64,000 nucleotides of DNA, from contig BFEA01000117.1 in assembly GCA_003427395.1 (NCBI GenBank), forward strand, positions 3,024,392-3,088,391, read 5' to 3'. Under the pieces are notes generated by a model that ran no database searches, was not told where the DNA came from, and was given only the letters and a program-made list of their open reading frames with translations. The stretch comes from Chara braunii (lineage: Eukaryota; Streptophyta; Charophyceae; Charales; Characeae). Shown here piece by piece: positions 51,367-61,065 of this stretch. The translations under genes and the position numbers were made by a program. Each line of letters starts with the position of its first letter. Within the stretch, counting starts at the first letter, position 1.

Positions 51367-52720
51367 CCATTGCCACCGGTCTGCTTCTTGCCACGTGGGA
51401 GAACTGCCACTTGTCCGTACTTAGGCTCGTTTGCTGATTCTGGTTCCTTCCACGGAATGATCTCTTCTGCCTTAGGCACTTTAGCTGGTCGATGCAGACG
51501 TGTCAGTCCGTCCGCGTTGCCGTGCCTCTCCGTCTTTCGATGGATGATGTCGAAGTCATACTCTTGTAGGCGTACTGCCCATCGTCCAATCATGCCCGTG
51601 TAATTGGTGAGTCTCTTTAGCGCTAATAGGGGCTCATGATCGGTGACAAGGAGGAACTTCTGTCCGTATAGATACGGATGGAAGTGTTGGATTCCCCATA
51701 CTACCGCGTAGCATTCGCTTTGTGGAGCTGAGTCGTTCTTCCGCTCGTCTGGCACCGTTCGTGACGCATACTCGATGACGTGCTCTCGACCATCGTTCCC
51801 CTTCTGCGCTAAAATAGCGAAAATAGGCTCCGGCTGCCAGTCCGTGATGAGAATGATCTGCTTCAAGGGGTCTGGTCGGGTCAAAATAGGTGATGTTGCG
51901 AAAGTTTCCTTGAGGGTCGCGAAGGCCTGCTCGCACTCCGCGTCCCAACTGAGGGGCTGGTCCTTCCGTAACAGATTCGTTAAGGGTCGCGCAATTGTGG
52001 GGAAGCCCTTGATGAATCGACGATAGTATGAAGCCAGTCCCAAGAAGGCTCGAACCTGCGTCAGTGACGTGGGAACATGAGCTTCCTTCACCGCCGCGAC
52101 CGTCCTTGAGTCAGGCCGCAGTCCTTCACGTGTCACGACGTAGCCTAAGAACGAAATTTTTGAGAGGAAAAATTCGCTATTTTCGAGCGCAATCTTTAAT
52201 CCGGCGTCTCGTAAGGTGCCCAGTGTCCATTCGATGTGCTGCGCATGTCCATGATAGGTTTCCAAATAAACCAGGATGTCGTCCTTGTACAGGATGACGC
52301 AGAAGTTGATCATCCCTTGCGTGAGCCTCGTCTTGTTGACGAAGTTCTGGAACGTGATATTCATAGCTCGCTGGAACGTGGTCGGCGCGTTGCATATACC
52401 CATCGGGCACCGAACCCACTGCCACGTGCCCTCAAACAATACGAAGGCCGTCTTTGGCCGATCTTCCTCCTTAACCAGAATGTGATGGAAGCCATGCCGA
52501 ATATCAAACTTACTGAAATAATTAGCACACCCAATCGCATGCAACAAGTCATCAATCCCGGGGAGGGGGTACACATCCTTGATCGTGATATCATTCAGCT
52601 TACGATAATCGATGCATATGCGAATCGATCCGTTCTTCTTCGGTACTAATACTACCGGGAATGACCAAGGTCCAGTGGCAGGTTCGATCCAACCGCTTGC
52701 TTCATTCCCGAATCCGTTCG
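51363..52720 (-). CDS. pol: Reverse transcriptase and RNase H of Ty3 element 2
   Basis: The open frame runs from about 52720 (first ATG 52574) to the stop at 51363. Reverse transcriptase blocks: PVVLVPKKNGSIRICIDYR (upstream of the first ATG), YPLPGIDDLLHAI, SKFDIRHGFHHILV, CPMGICNAPTTFQRAM, and YKDD at 52289-52278 in place of YMDD. Thumb: AFLGLASYYRRFIKGF. RNase H: TDWQPEPIFAILAQ, ECYAVVWGIQHFHPYL, VTDHEPLLAL and HGNADGLTRL, so the D-E-D-D residues are kept. A two-base deletion near 52700 separates it from the upstream frame. The frame ends soon after RNase H with no integrase. Confidence 0.9.
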
Positions 52721-54548
52721 AGAGCCTTCTTCCGTTCTACCAGGGAGTACCGGTAGGGCTTGTAGTGAATCGGGGAATGATTCCCCGTTTGAATTTCGTG
52801 TTGTATGACCAACGACAAACCGATGTCAGTGTCTATCACACTAATCGCTTCTTTATATTCTTTCAGAATGTCCGCGATTAAATGATGGATCTCATCAGGC
52901 ACATATTGGGGTACGTGCAACTCATATGCTTCACCCCATATTCTTACGTCGATGTGTTTGGTGTTGATCCGCTTAGTGTTCTCCGGCGGGGGCGCAGAGA
53001 TAAACGATTTATCCGACCACCAGGAAAACATCGTGGCCATCATCTGTGCATCCTGTTCTCGGATGGCCACGTGTTCTTCCGGCGTTACCCCATCTCGAAG
53101 GTCTTGCCAGGGCACATGTTTGGTTGCGATCTTGATTCCGAGTCCGTTTTCGAGGCGCTCAGGGGGTTCCAAAGAGTTGATCTCTGCCCCCAATCGTAAC
53201 AATCAGACTTCTTTTGCAGGTGTCAACAGAGACTTCGGGAGGTCGGTGATATCGCAGTAGTGTCTTTTGTCATTGTATCGGGCAAGAAGTAGGGAGATCC
53301 CTTCATAAAGGGTTTGAGGGGGTTCCAAAGAGTCGACCATCCTCAAAATCTGTACGAGAGGTTCTCCCATAATCATTGTCTGTGTTGTCCGGAAATTTGG
53401 GTTAATTTTGCTTGTAGCTTGGTCGTTCGTTCGCTGCACGGGGTAATAAATACGCTCTCGTGCCATTTCCAAAATTTCGGGGTCATCATCATCGTCACTA
53501 CTTTCTGCGTTTTCGGACGTCTGCCCGTTATCCCAGGTGATCACACGGAGAGTCCCTGTCATCGCAGGGGAAACTCGTGGGGCTATATTAGCCATGGTTC
53601 GCAAAGTCAGTCTCTTCGGGACAACATAGGGTTTGCCTTCGTATTTCGGAGGATAATCGACCGTCTTTCAAAGTCCAGGTTAGCTCGCAGTGCTACCAGG
53701 GCGGGAAGGTCGAAAAGAACGTCGTAGGTATGGACATCTAGTACTACGACATCTCCCAAAGCATGCACCTTCCCTAATCGAAATGCAACATTGGTCATCT
53801 GTCCCACCGTTTTAATATTTTCTTCGTTTGCGGGAACGAGCTGATCTCTTTCCGTGAGCATGATCAAGCCGTTCCTTCTTCCCGCTCTTTCCACCACACG
53901 TAACGAAATAGCGAAAACAGCTGCCCCCGAATCGATAATTGCATTATACGAGACTCCCCATACTGCGATGTTGCATTCCGCGGATTTCCATGGGATGGGT
54001 TTAATCCGTAGGAAATTGTCATCTTTCTGTACCAGTCCTATGCGTATGGGATCGGAAGTGCCTGTGGTATTCTCATCCGGTGTGGGTCCCTTCGCTTTCG
54101 TGTTCGTTGTTCGAGCAAGAGCGAATCGTTTCCGATTGGCTTTGCAGTGTTGCAACATTCGCTCGTTGGCCTGTTCTGATATGGAAAGCAGGTGACCGAT
54201 TGGAAGAGGAATTCGGTGGTCTAATGCTCGGACGATGTTCAGAACATCGATCTCGCCAGTGACGAAGGTGGGTCCTCCCGACTCCATCTCTCCTGGAGAA
54301 GGTCGCCACTCTGCCACCTCTTTCTGTTCCTGCGCAGGTCTGATCGTTCCAATCATTCCTAGTCCTGGATATCCAAGCGATACATATTGATCCAACGGAA
54401 TGAGCTCAGCAGCCTCTTCCGTAGTAGCTAGCGTACTACCTACGCCCTCCATTTCTTCCATCAGGGCGCCTACCCGTCCGGGTCCGTTAGCGATGGGAGC
54501 CGCTGCCATTGGGGCGACTCCGACCCTCGGTTGTGGGGGTCGATGGGG
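52702..54548 (-). pseudogene. pol: Protease and linker region of Ty3 element 2
   Basis: 54509-53607 carries the aspartic protease (YNAIIDSGAAVFAIS, Asp codon near 53933) and YDVLFDLPALVALRANLDFE. A shift near 53605 leads to 53604-53203, with acidic SSDDDDDPEI and a YCDITDLPKSLLT block. A TGA (CGA in element 1) then separates it from 53202-52702, which ends at the start of the reverse transcriptase (PIHYKPYRYSLVER). The enzyme would mature the polyprotein. Stops make this copy defective. Confidence 0.85.
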
Positions 54549-55899
54549 ACAATCTCAAGCCAGATGTCCGGGTTGATGGCATGCGTAACAAACGTTTAGA
54601 TTATTCGCAGCCCCTCCTAGAACAGGCGCTGGGGCCAATCCTTGTTGGATCGGGGCGGCTCATACTGCGATGGGTCGCATATTCCTCATCATAGCCTCCA
54701 ACCGAGCGTTATGCTCTCGCTGTTCCTTTTTGCTTTCTTGGATCAAACTAATTAGCGTTTTGGTTAGTTCAAATATGGTGGTCGATTCATTCGACCGTAC
54801 GGGATTCTCGATTGGTGGTGGGGGTGCCGTCATTACGGGTGCTGGTATCACGGGGGCAAGCATGCCCGTAATCACACTAGGTGCTGGTTGTTTGGGGGAT
54901 ATCTGTTCCATATAGGTAACATGTCCTGATACAAACCCCATGTTTTCGAACTTGTTTTGCAACGCAGCCAGCTCAGCCCTTGCCNATCATAGCCTCCAAC
55001 CGAGCATTATGCTCCCGTTGTTCCTTTTTGCTTTCTTGGATCAGACTAATTAGCGTTTTGGTCAGTTCAAATATGGCGGTCGATTCATTCGGCCGTACGG
55101 GATTCTCGATTGGTGGTGAGGGTGCCGTCATTACGGGTGCTGGTATCACGGGGGCGAGCATGCCCGTAATTACACTAGGTGCTGGTCGTTTGGGGGATAT
55201 CTGTTCCATATAGGTAACATGTCCTGATACAAACCCCATGTTTTCGAACTTGTTTTGCAACGCAGCCAGCTCAGCCCTTGCCCTCGCAAGCTCGGACGAG
55301 TCTCCTTCCTTAGGATAGTCTTCTCCTTCTAAGAAACTTGCTGCGAACTTCCGTTCCATCTCCTCTGCAGCCGCCATAATCTGTTGCAGCGTGTGATTGA
55401 TGGGGGAGAATTGTTTCCGCAGTTTCGCCCTTATCGTTCGGCTGCGGAGTCCGTCGATAAACAGATCTCTCCCTACTTCCTCGCCCCACTCAGTTTTCAC
55501 AAACATTCGGTAGAACCGGTTTCGATATTCTGCAATGGACTCGAGAGCTTTTTGAACTCGGTCCTTGATCATGTAGAGTGCTTGCTCTAGATGGACATAG
55601 TCAAATAGATTCAAAAAATCTCGCTCAAAAGTCGGGAGATCCACCCATACGTAGGTACTAAACCAATGATGAGCGTCCCCTCCTAATCGGGCGGGGATGT
55701 TTACCTAGGCTTCGTTATCGTCGTACTGCTGCGCCCGGAGCGTGGCTAGCCATGCTCCAGCAAGATAATGTGCAGGGTCAAACAGATAGAGAGAAGGTGG
55801 CGTCATGGGAGCCCTTGCTCGTGGGGCGGGTTGATTAGGATTTTGTTGTTGATTGGCATTCTACTGTTGTGGGTTCGGATTCTGTGGATTAGCGTTCAT
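54549..55899 (-). pseudogene. gag: gag of Ty3 element 2
   Basis: The start is taken as the ATG at 55899, followed by an Asn/Gln/Pro-rich leader, then AGAWLATLRAQQY, ARLGGDAHHWF and the gag core LESIAEYRNRFYRMFV with LRKQFSPINHTLQQIM. The zinc knuckle at 54590-54549 reads CYACHQPGHLA-stop-DC; the stop is CGA to TGA at the position of Arg in element 1. Two further stops lie in the leader and near 55707. The segment 54688-55282 is present twice (see the repeat entry). It would form the particle shell. Confidence 0.88.
54688..55282. repeat. 297 bp direct duplication around a single N
   Basis: 54688-54984 and 54986-55282 are nearly identical and separated by the N at 54985. The join is in gag. 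Counting it once makes the gag frame continuous across this point. Confidence 0.9.
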
Positions 55900-56040
55900 G
55901 TTGGCTACCCGTCGATTAGCCGATCTACTTCTAGTAATGACGGGGTCACGTCTATGCGCGTTCCGGGGTCGAGGTCGCCCTCGGTTAGCCAGATCGCTCA
56001 ATTATCGTGCTGTCAATCCTTACAAGTCGGCCACGTGTCG

Positions 56041-56053
56041 GGTTCCGATACCA
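56041..56053 (-). promoter_or_regulatory. Primer binding site, initiator tRNA-Met
   Basis: Minus strand TGGTATCGGAACC directly inside the 5' LTR, close to the common plant form TGGTATCAGAGCC. Confidence 0.82.
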
Positions 56054-58521
56054 ACCTCACGCCCAGCGTGACTTCCTGATCGGAGTAGGATGTGGGCGTG
56101 GAAGTGCGACAAGGGGTGTGCCAAGGATTTTTGGGAAAGTGGGGGTGGAGTCCCAGGTCAGAACGGGGATCTCCTGTGGCAAAGTTTTCGGGGGCACGGG
56201 TGCAATTTGGTTCGAGAGGACGGACCGCTTCCGGTCATAAGGCAGATGGCATGCGCCGGTTATTCAAGGTCGTCCGCTTCATCTGTTTTGGGGGCGTCGG
56301 TTCAGGGCCAGGTCTGCCCGGAAGGGCTGTGATCCCGATGAGTCGGGCCTTCTGGGGCAGCCACATGGCGGTTGTCGTCGCGTATTCGGGTTAGGCCCTC
56401 TAGTTTCTGGGGCTCTCTGATTGCCGCGTCGCCAACAATTCCCGCAGGGCGTGCTGGGCCAGTATGTGGCTATGGCGTTCCACGGGACGACCTTGAGTTG
56501 ATGATACAGGAGAAGAAGACGAAAGGGAGGGAAGTCAGTGGAGATAACGACAAAACCAGGGGAAATAAAGTAGTGTGTGTGGTCAGAAGTGGGAAAATCG
56601 GGACACCGTGGATCGCTGCTTGTGGCACAGTGGAACTCCCTAGGACACAGTCGGTTCTTGGTTAGGCAGGGGAACCTCTGTCGGAGGCACTCCTCAATCC
56701 AAGGGGTGAAGTACTCCAGGTCATACGATGAACTTGAGCTCCCGGAGCGCGTCATCATGTCATCGTAGAGCCGTGAATTCCCTAAGGGCGAGTCTTCGTC
56801 GATTGCGATCACCGCATGTGAGTACGTGTAGGCCGCGCCAATCGAGTCGCGCTTACACGTGTTCACACGGGATGATTGCTTCGTTGTCGACGCAAGATGG
56901 CCACCTCCAGTCAGGCAATATCCCTGCAATTGTTAGCCTTGTTATGAGTGGTTGGTCGTGAATCGACGCGCGGGGACACGTGTAAGTGCGCAAAGCAGAT
57001 CGTTCTTACGCGCGTCCCTGCAAGGCGTTCGCTGGTTTCTGGGCAAACAGCTACTCGATCATCTAATTATTCCATAGTTTCCGAGCATACACGATGCAAT
57101 CAACCACAACAGCAACAACAACTCATCAAGGGATAAGCGAAAAATGGAAACAGTATTGATGACCAAAATTCCTACCCTACTCATGAGTGCATCAAGACGA
57201 TAAACGAAGGCAAGGATCATGCATACGAACAAGCAACCAGATATAACATCCATTCTCCATTCATTCAACATAATGTACACAATATCCGAGATGGAAATCG
57301 CAAAGACGAGTGTGGGCGAAAGAAAACCAAGCCAAGATTCCGAAAACAAAAACGGGCAAATTGCCTTGATCCGAATTCAAAATTTATATACATCAGCAGA
57401 GGGGGAGAAAAGACAAAAGAAACAGCAAATCCACATCCATCACCCTCAGCTCCCTCTTCCTTTCTCTCTCTCTCTCCAATGCGGACAGTCCGTTGCCGCG
57501 CACCAACCCACGAAGCCGTCACCCCGCTTAGTCCTCCCGCACCCGTCAGGTTCGCGCGCTCCCACAGTCCGTCGTGGCCCGCGTCAACCCCGCGCGTTTG
57601 ACACCAGCTCGTCGGGTCGCCCGACTCCCACTTCAACTCACCTCTTACTTCGCTCGTGAGCCGACCCTCATTGATCGCGCTACTCCGAGCTTCCAACAGC
57701 TGGTTAAGAGAGCTAACTAATCGCGCAGTCAGAATTTATAGCGTGCATGCGCGAAGAACACGAAATTACAAGGACTTAGAAGGAAGATTAGAGAGGGAGC
57801 GCCTCCGTTCTGCATGACCGGGCCGTGGCATGGGGGACGTAGCCTCTCTCCACTCATCGATCTGATCATGCAGCCCGCGGGCTGGCTAGACACAACAAGA
57901 GAAAACGAGAGCGGGAAAGATGAAGCACAAGAAGAAAGGATAATGTTATAATGGCGCCCGCCCAAAATTACAGTTACACTCTCGATTAAGGGCGCCGACT
58001 AATCAGAGTTCTGTTGCAGCCGCACGAAGAAGCGCGTAGACAAAAGGTGTCGCGCGGCAAAGGAAAATCCTAATTGCAAAATTCCTAAATTCCTATCCAA
58101 TGCGAAAAAGCAAAAAGCACAAACTCCGAAAGGAAAGTCCGAAATTCCGAGAGCCTTTAGGGCTTGGCAAGATCTGAAGAAAAGTTCAAAAAGAAAATTC
58201 AAAATCGAAGCAAAATTCCCGCGCGATGTCCGCGCCCAAAAGTCCAAAACCGAAACAAAAGAAGGGACGTCAACATTTATTATTCGCGCGCATGGCGGCG
58301 CGCCACTCACACAACCAATCAACCACTTGATCGTCCCGGAACTCACCCGGGCCCGAACCCAGCCATCCAAAGAGAAACGACGCAAAAAGACGAAAAAGCG
58401 AGGACACCGATGCAATTCCCCACCGATCCCAATCTCCCGTAATTAGCCCATCCTTCCCAGCTTAGGACCCCTCGTCGCTACCGCACAGAAAATCGCGTGG
58501 TGTGGAAATTGGTTCGTCACA
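56054..58521 (-). repeat. 5' LTR of Ty3 element 2
   Basis: Direct-repeat partner of 47210-49698, highly similar throughout. Ends GGGCGTGAGGT at the PBS without the terminal 12 bases of the 3' LTR. Confidence 0.9.
56279..56929 (-). CDS. ORF inside the 5' LTR, unknown protein
   Basis: A 216-codon frame, partner of 47465-48097 with a handful of substitutions (for example TENRL to TKNRL, PSMPC to PSTPC) and a slightly longer C-terminus. It keeps DPRCPDFP, YFISPGFVVIST, YHQLKVVPWNAIATYWP and the C-G-N-C pair. Intact in both LTRs even though gag and pol of the same element carry stops. Confidence 0.6.
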   Translation of the reverse strand: MQGYCLTGGGHLASTTKQSSRVNTCKRDSIGAAYTYSHAVIAIDEDSPLGNSRLYDDMMTRSGSSSSSYDLEYFTPWIEECLRQRFPCLTKNRLCPREFHCATSSDPRCPDFPTSDHTHYFISPGFVVISTDFPPFRLLLLYHQLKVVPWNAIATYWPSTPCGNCWRRGNQRAPETRGPNPNTRRQPPCGCPRRPDSSGSQPFRADLALNRRPQNR

Positions 58522-58525
58522 GCGT
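58522..58525. repeat. Right 4 bp target duplication of element 2
   Basis: GCGT, as at 47206-47209. Confidence 0.8.
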
Positions 58526-59286
58526 AGCACAAGTTCAAACAACGACTGTAGCTAGGTAGGCTAATACTGGTCACTAACAAGCATGAAGTTCAGGGTTCGA
58601 GGTTTGATACCGAAAAAGATGAGTTCACGAATAAACATTGTGGGGATGCAGACTAGGGTTGTGGGCGGTTGATCACATGGTAGTGGTTACCTTAGGGCTC
58701 AGATTTGGGGGGACATGGGTTCTAGGTGGGATTGATCGGGGACTCCGCTGGGGGGAGGAGTTGGTTGGACACTATCCTTACTGGAGGGTTGGGGCCCCTG
58801 CGGTAGTGGATGTCTTAGGGGTCCTCTGGGTTGACGTAGAGTTGGGATAGGCCCTGGTGGAGGATATTGTTGGGGTCCCTCGCTATCTTCGATACTCTTT
58901 TCTTTGCGCTTACGCTCCTCTCTCTTTGTAACCGTTTTCCATCTCTCCTTCGCCTTACGCACCTTTTCTCTTTCTTGATCGTTTGAATCTTGGTTCCGTC
59001 TCACGCTATTCTTCACGCTCTTCTTCTTCCCGCTCTAATCCTCGTGCCGAAATACTCTATCGACTCCCTTTTCACTCCCTCTAGCCAAGGAGACGTGCCG
59101 TGTAAGAAGGAAATTCCTGATACACGACGATTCCGATTGGCTACACCCGTGATCGACATGGCTTTCATCAGGCGAGTGTCCCTGAACCTTCCTCTACCCC
59201 TCCCTAATTCAGTCCCAACCCTTCCTAGCATCTATCTCCTTTTCCGCAGCTATAAATTCTGCAATCACTCCCGAAAGGCGTGGGTG
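58526..59286. other. Unassigned; weak tRNA-like segment near 58545-58615
   Basis: GTAGCTAGGTAGGCTAA and GGGTTCGAGG resemble A and B boxes, but weakly. The minus-strand frame 59016-58699 is Lys/Arg-rich then Pro-rich, with no domain recognised. Confidence 0.4.
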
Positions 59287-59606
59287 AGTGTTTTTCGTCC
59301 TATCCTCCTTCTATTGAAAAATCGTTGGATGAATATAAGGACCTGTTGACCGAACCAACCGGAGTAACTGAACACACTATCAAGCACATTCCTAAAGGAC
59401 CAATCTATTGTATGTCCCCACGGGAATTGGAAGAGCTTAAGAAACAACTGTAGGTACAAACCAAAAAATGATGGCTTAGGCGAGCTCCTCTCCCTACGAC
59501 GAGCATGTACTCTTCGTGCCTAAGAAGGAAGGTGAACTCAGACTACGTATTGATTATTGGGGTATGAATTTCCTAAATGTGAAGAATGCAGAATCTCTAC
59601 CTCGTT
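59287..59606 (+). pseudogene. Ty3 reverse transcriptase relic
   Basis: The translation gives the usual pre-RT segment (LDEYKDLLTEPTGVTEHTIK, then CMSPRELEELKKQL). After a stop and a shift it gives SSPYDEHVLFVPKKEGELRL, followed by RIDYWGMN and VKNAESLP. This is the start of a chromovirus-like Ty3 polymerase, a different family from elements 1 and 2. It is cut off at 59607 by the tail of a hairpin retroposon. Confidence 0.8.
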
Positions 59607-60115
59607 CTTTTTTTCTTTTTCTTTTTTTCTTTAACAAACTTCGTATACGGGAAACCTACTTAACGAGGTGATAAGAGCATCCCCGGTAAGTAGGGCCCTG
59701 CGTCGAAGGCTTCATCTACTGGTGGGGAGCTACACCTGCTGGAAAACGGGTCCAGCGTCCCTGTACAATGATGAAAAATGTATCCACTGGAAATCAGGTC
59801 CAGCGTCCGTGTGCATAGGTGTGAATATATGTGCCGGAAAACGGGTCCAACATCCCTGTCCATCTAATCTATAGAAACTCTAAACCCAGCTGAGTCATCG
59901 ATCCAATCACACGAAATCCTAACCATGTTGTGATGTATATCACAATGTTGTGGTTTGTATTCGTTGGAAAACGGATCCAGCGACCCCATTTCATGTTGTT
60001 AATCTATATCCAACAGGCGAAAACAGGCACGAAACCCAATATCCAACAAGCGGAAACAGACAAAAACAATCTACCTATACCCATATTTTATTAGTCACGA
60101 AACCTTAATCACTAT
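59607..60115 (-). mobile_element. Truncated copy of the single-ORF retroposon
   Basis: From the T-rich tail (59607-59632) it matches the 3' end of the element at 42678: the CTTCGTATACGGGAAACCTA block, GAGCATCCCCGGTAAGTAG, the second hairpin, then four spaced hairpins (59738, 59784, 59833, 59963). The coding part is missing. No target duplication was found. Confidence 0.75.
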
Positions 60116-60119
60116 ATGA

Positions 60120-60524
60120 TTAGCGTTGTCCAGTAGTCAAGTCCAATAGATGGAGGATTTTAATTTTGAGGTACAATTGCCCGAGCACTTCTTGATCATT
60201 GGCCGTGAGAAGCCATACCACATTCCTGCATTGGGGTGAAACAACCTGAATGGGCGGGTCCAGGATAGATAACCCCCCTTCCCATTTAGGCTGTATTAGT
60301 TTGCACCAGGCCACTCGAGGGATAGTGTTTCGGCTTCCGCGTATGAAGATATAACAAACGGGTGACTGCCGTTCTAATCGCTCGAAGCGTAGCTCAAGAA
60401 GGAGCAATGATAGGCTGATAGCAGTGACATACCAAATAGTAGATAAAATAGAGTTGTTGATTACCAAGGCCCTTCCAAAAATGCCCAAGGCTGCTGCGAT
60501 CTTCCATCCTTGCATTTGGGACAA
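60120..60524 (-). pseudogene. LINE reverse transcriptase fragment
   Basis: 134 codons with FGRALVINNSILSTIWY and IPRVAWCKLIQPKWEGGLSI, the region just after the catalytic core in plant LINE ORF2. It resembles, but is clearly diverged from, the corresponding part of the LINE at 61-64 kb (about 62700-62880), so it belongs to another family. Both ends are truncated. Confidence 0.75.
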
Positions 60525-60733
60525 GCCAGTATTTAAAGTACTGTCAATTTGTGGGTTAACTCGTCCTTCTTGTGGGAATTTCTTTTAGGGAGACAATCAG
60601 CATCCCAATCGTTTATCTGTTATGTAGGGTGAGAGGCCACTTCGTACTGCTTCTTGCACTGAAGTGATTGAACTCTGACTCCTTGTGCATGTGACTCCTT
60701 GCACATGCTCTCTTCCATCCCCGCACCTTAATC
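60525..60733. other. Unassigned
   Basis: Nothing recognised. Confidence 0.4.
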
Positions 60734-60897
60734 TTTTTTTTTTTTTTTTTTTTTCCCCAAAAACGTCGCTCCATCTATTGGTGGGGAGTTGCACCTGCTG
60801 GAAACTGGGTCCAGCGTCCCTTACATCGTATAACTTTGGAAAGAACAATAGCGATAAAATCCGTAGTCCCTTTGCTGGAAACCGGGTCCAGCGTCCC
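60734..60897 (-). repeat. Hairpins and poly(A) at the LINE 3' end
   Basis: On the minus strand, going toward the tail: hairpin (60897-60874), 70 bases, hairpin 1 plus hairpin 2 (60820-60770), then a poly(A) tail (T run 60734-60754). It is either the true 3' end of the LINE upstream or a SINE that inserted there. Confidence 0.75.
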
Positions 60898-61065
60898 GTT
60901 GCTATCTTCCTCCCTTTCGTCTCCTCTAGACTACTACGTTTCTATCTCCGACCAACAAAACTTCCAGTGGGAAAACCTCTTCAGTCGAAATTTGACCGCC
61001 AGATGAGAGAGACAATCCTAGCTTCCCACTTCAAATCTTATCCTCCATCTCCCGTTTCTTATATT

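Larger units (their letters stand above)
47210..58521 (-). mobile_element. Ty3-type LTR retrotransposon 2
   Basis: 11.3 kb on the minus strand, with TG...CA ends and a matching 4 bp target duplication. LTRs are at 56054-58521 (5') and 47210-49698 (3'). Internal order: PBS, gag with CCHC, protease, reverse transcriptase, RNase H, an unassigned frame, an acidic tract, ORF3. No integrase signature is found. The LTRs are very similar, so insertion is fairly recent, yet several stops (mostly CGA to TGA) are already present. A 297 bp direct duplication around an N (54688-55282) inflates gag and is probably an assembly error. Confidence 0.92.
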
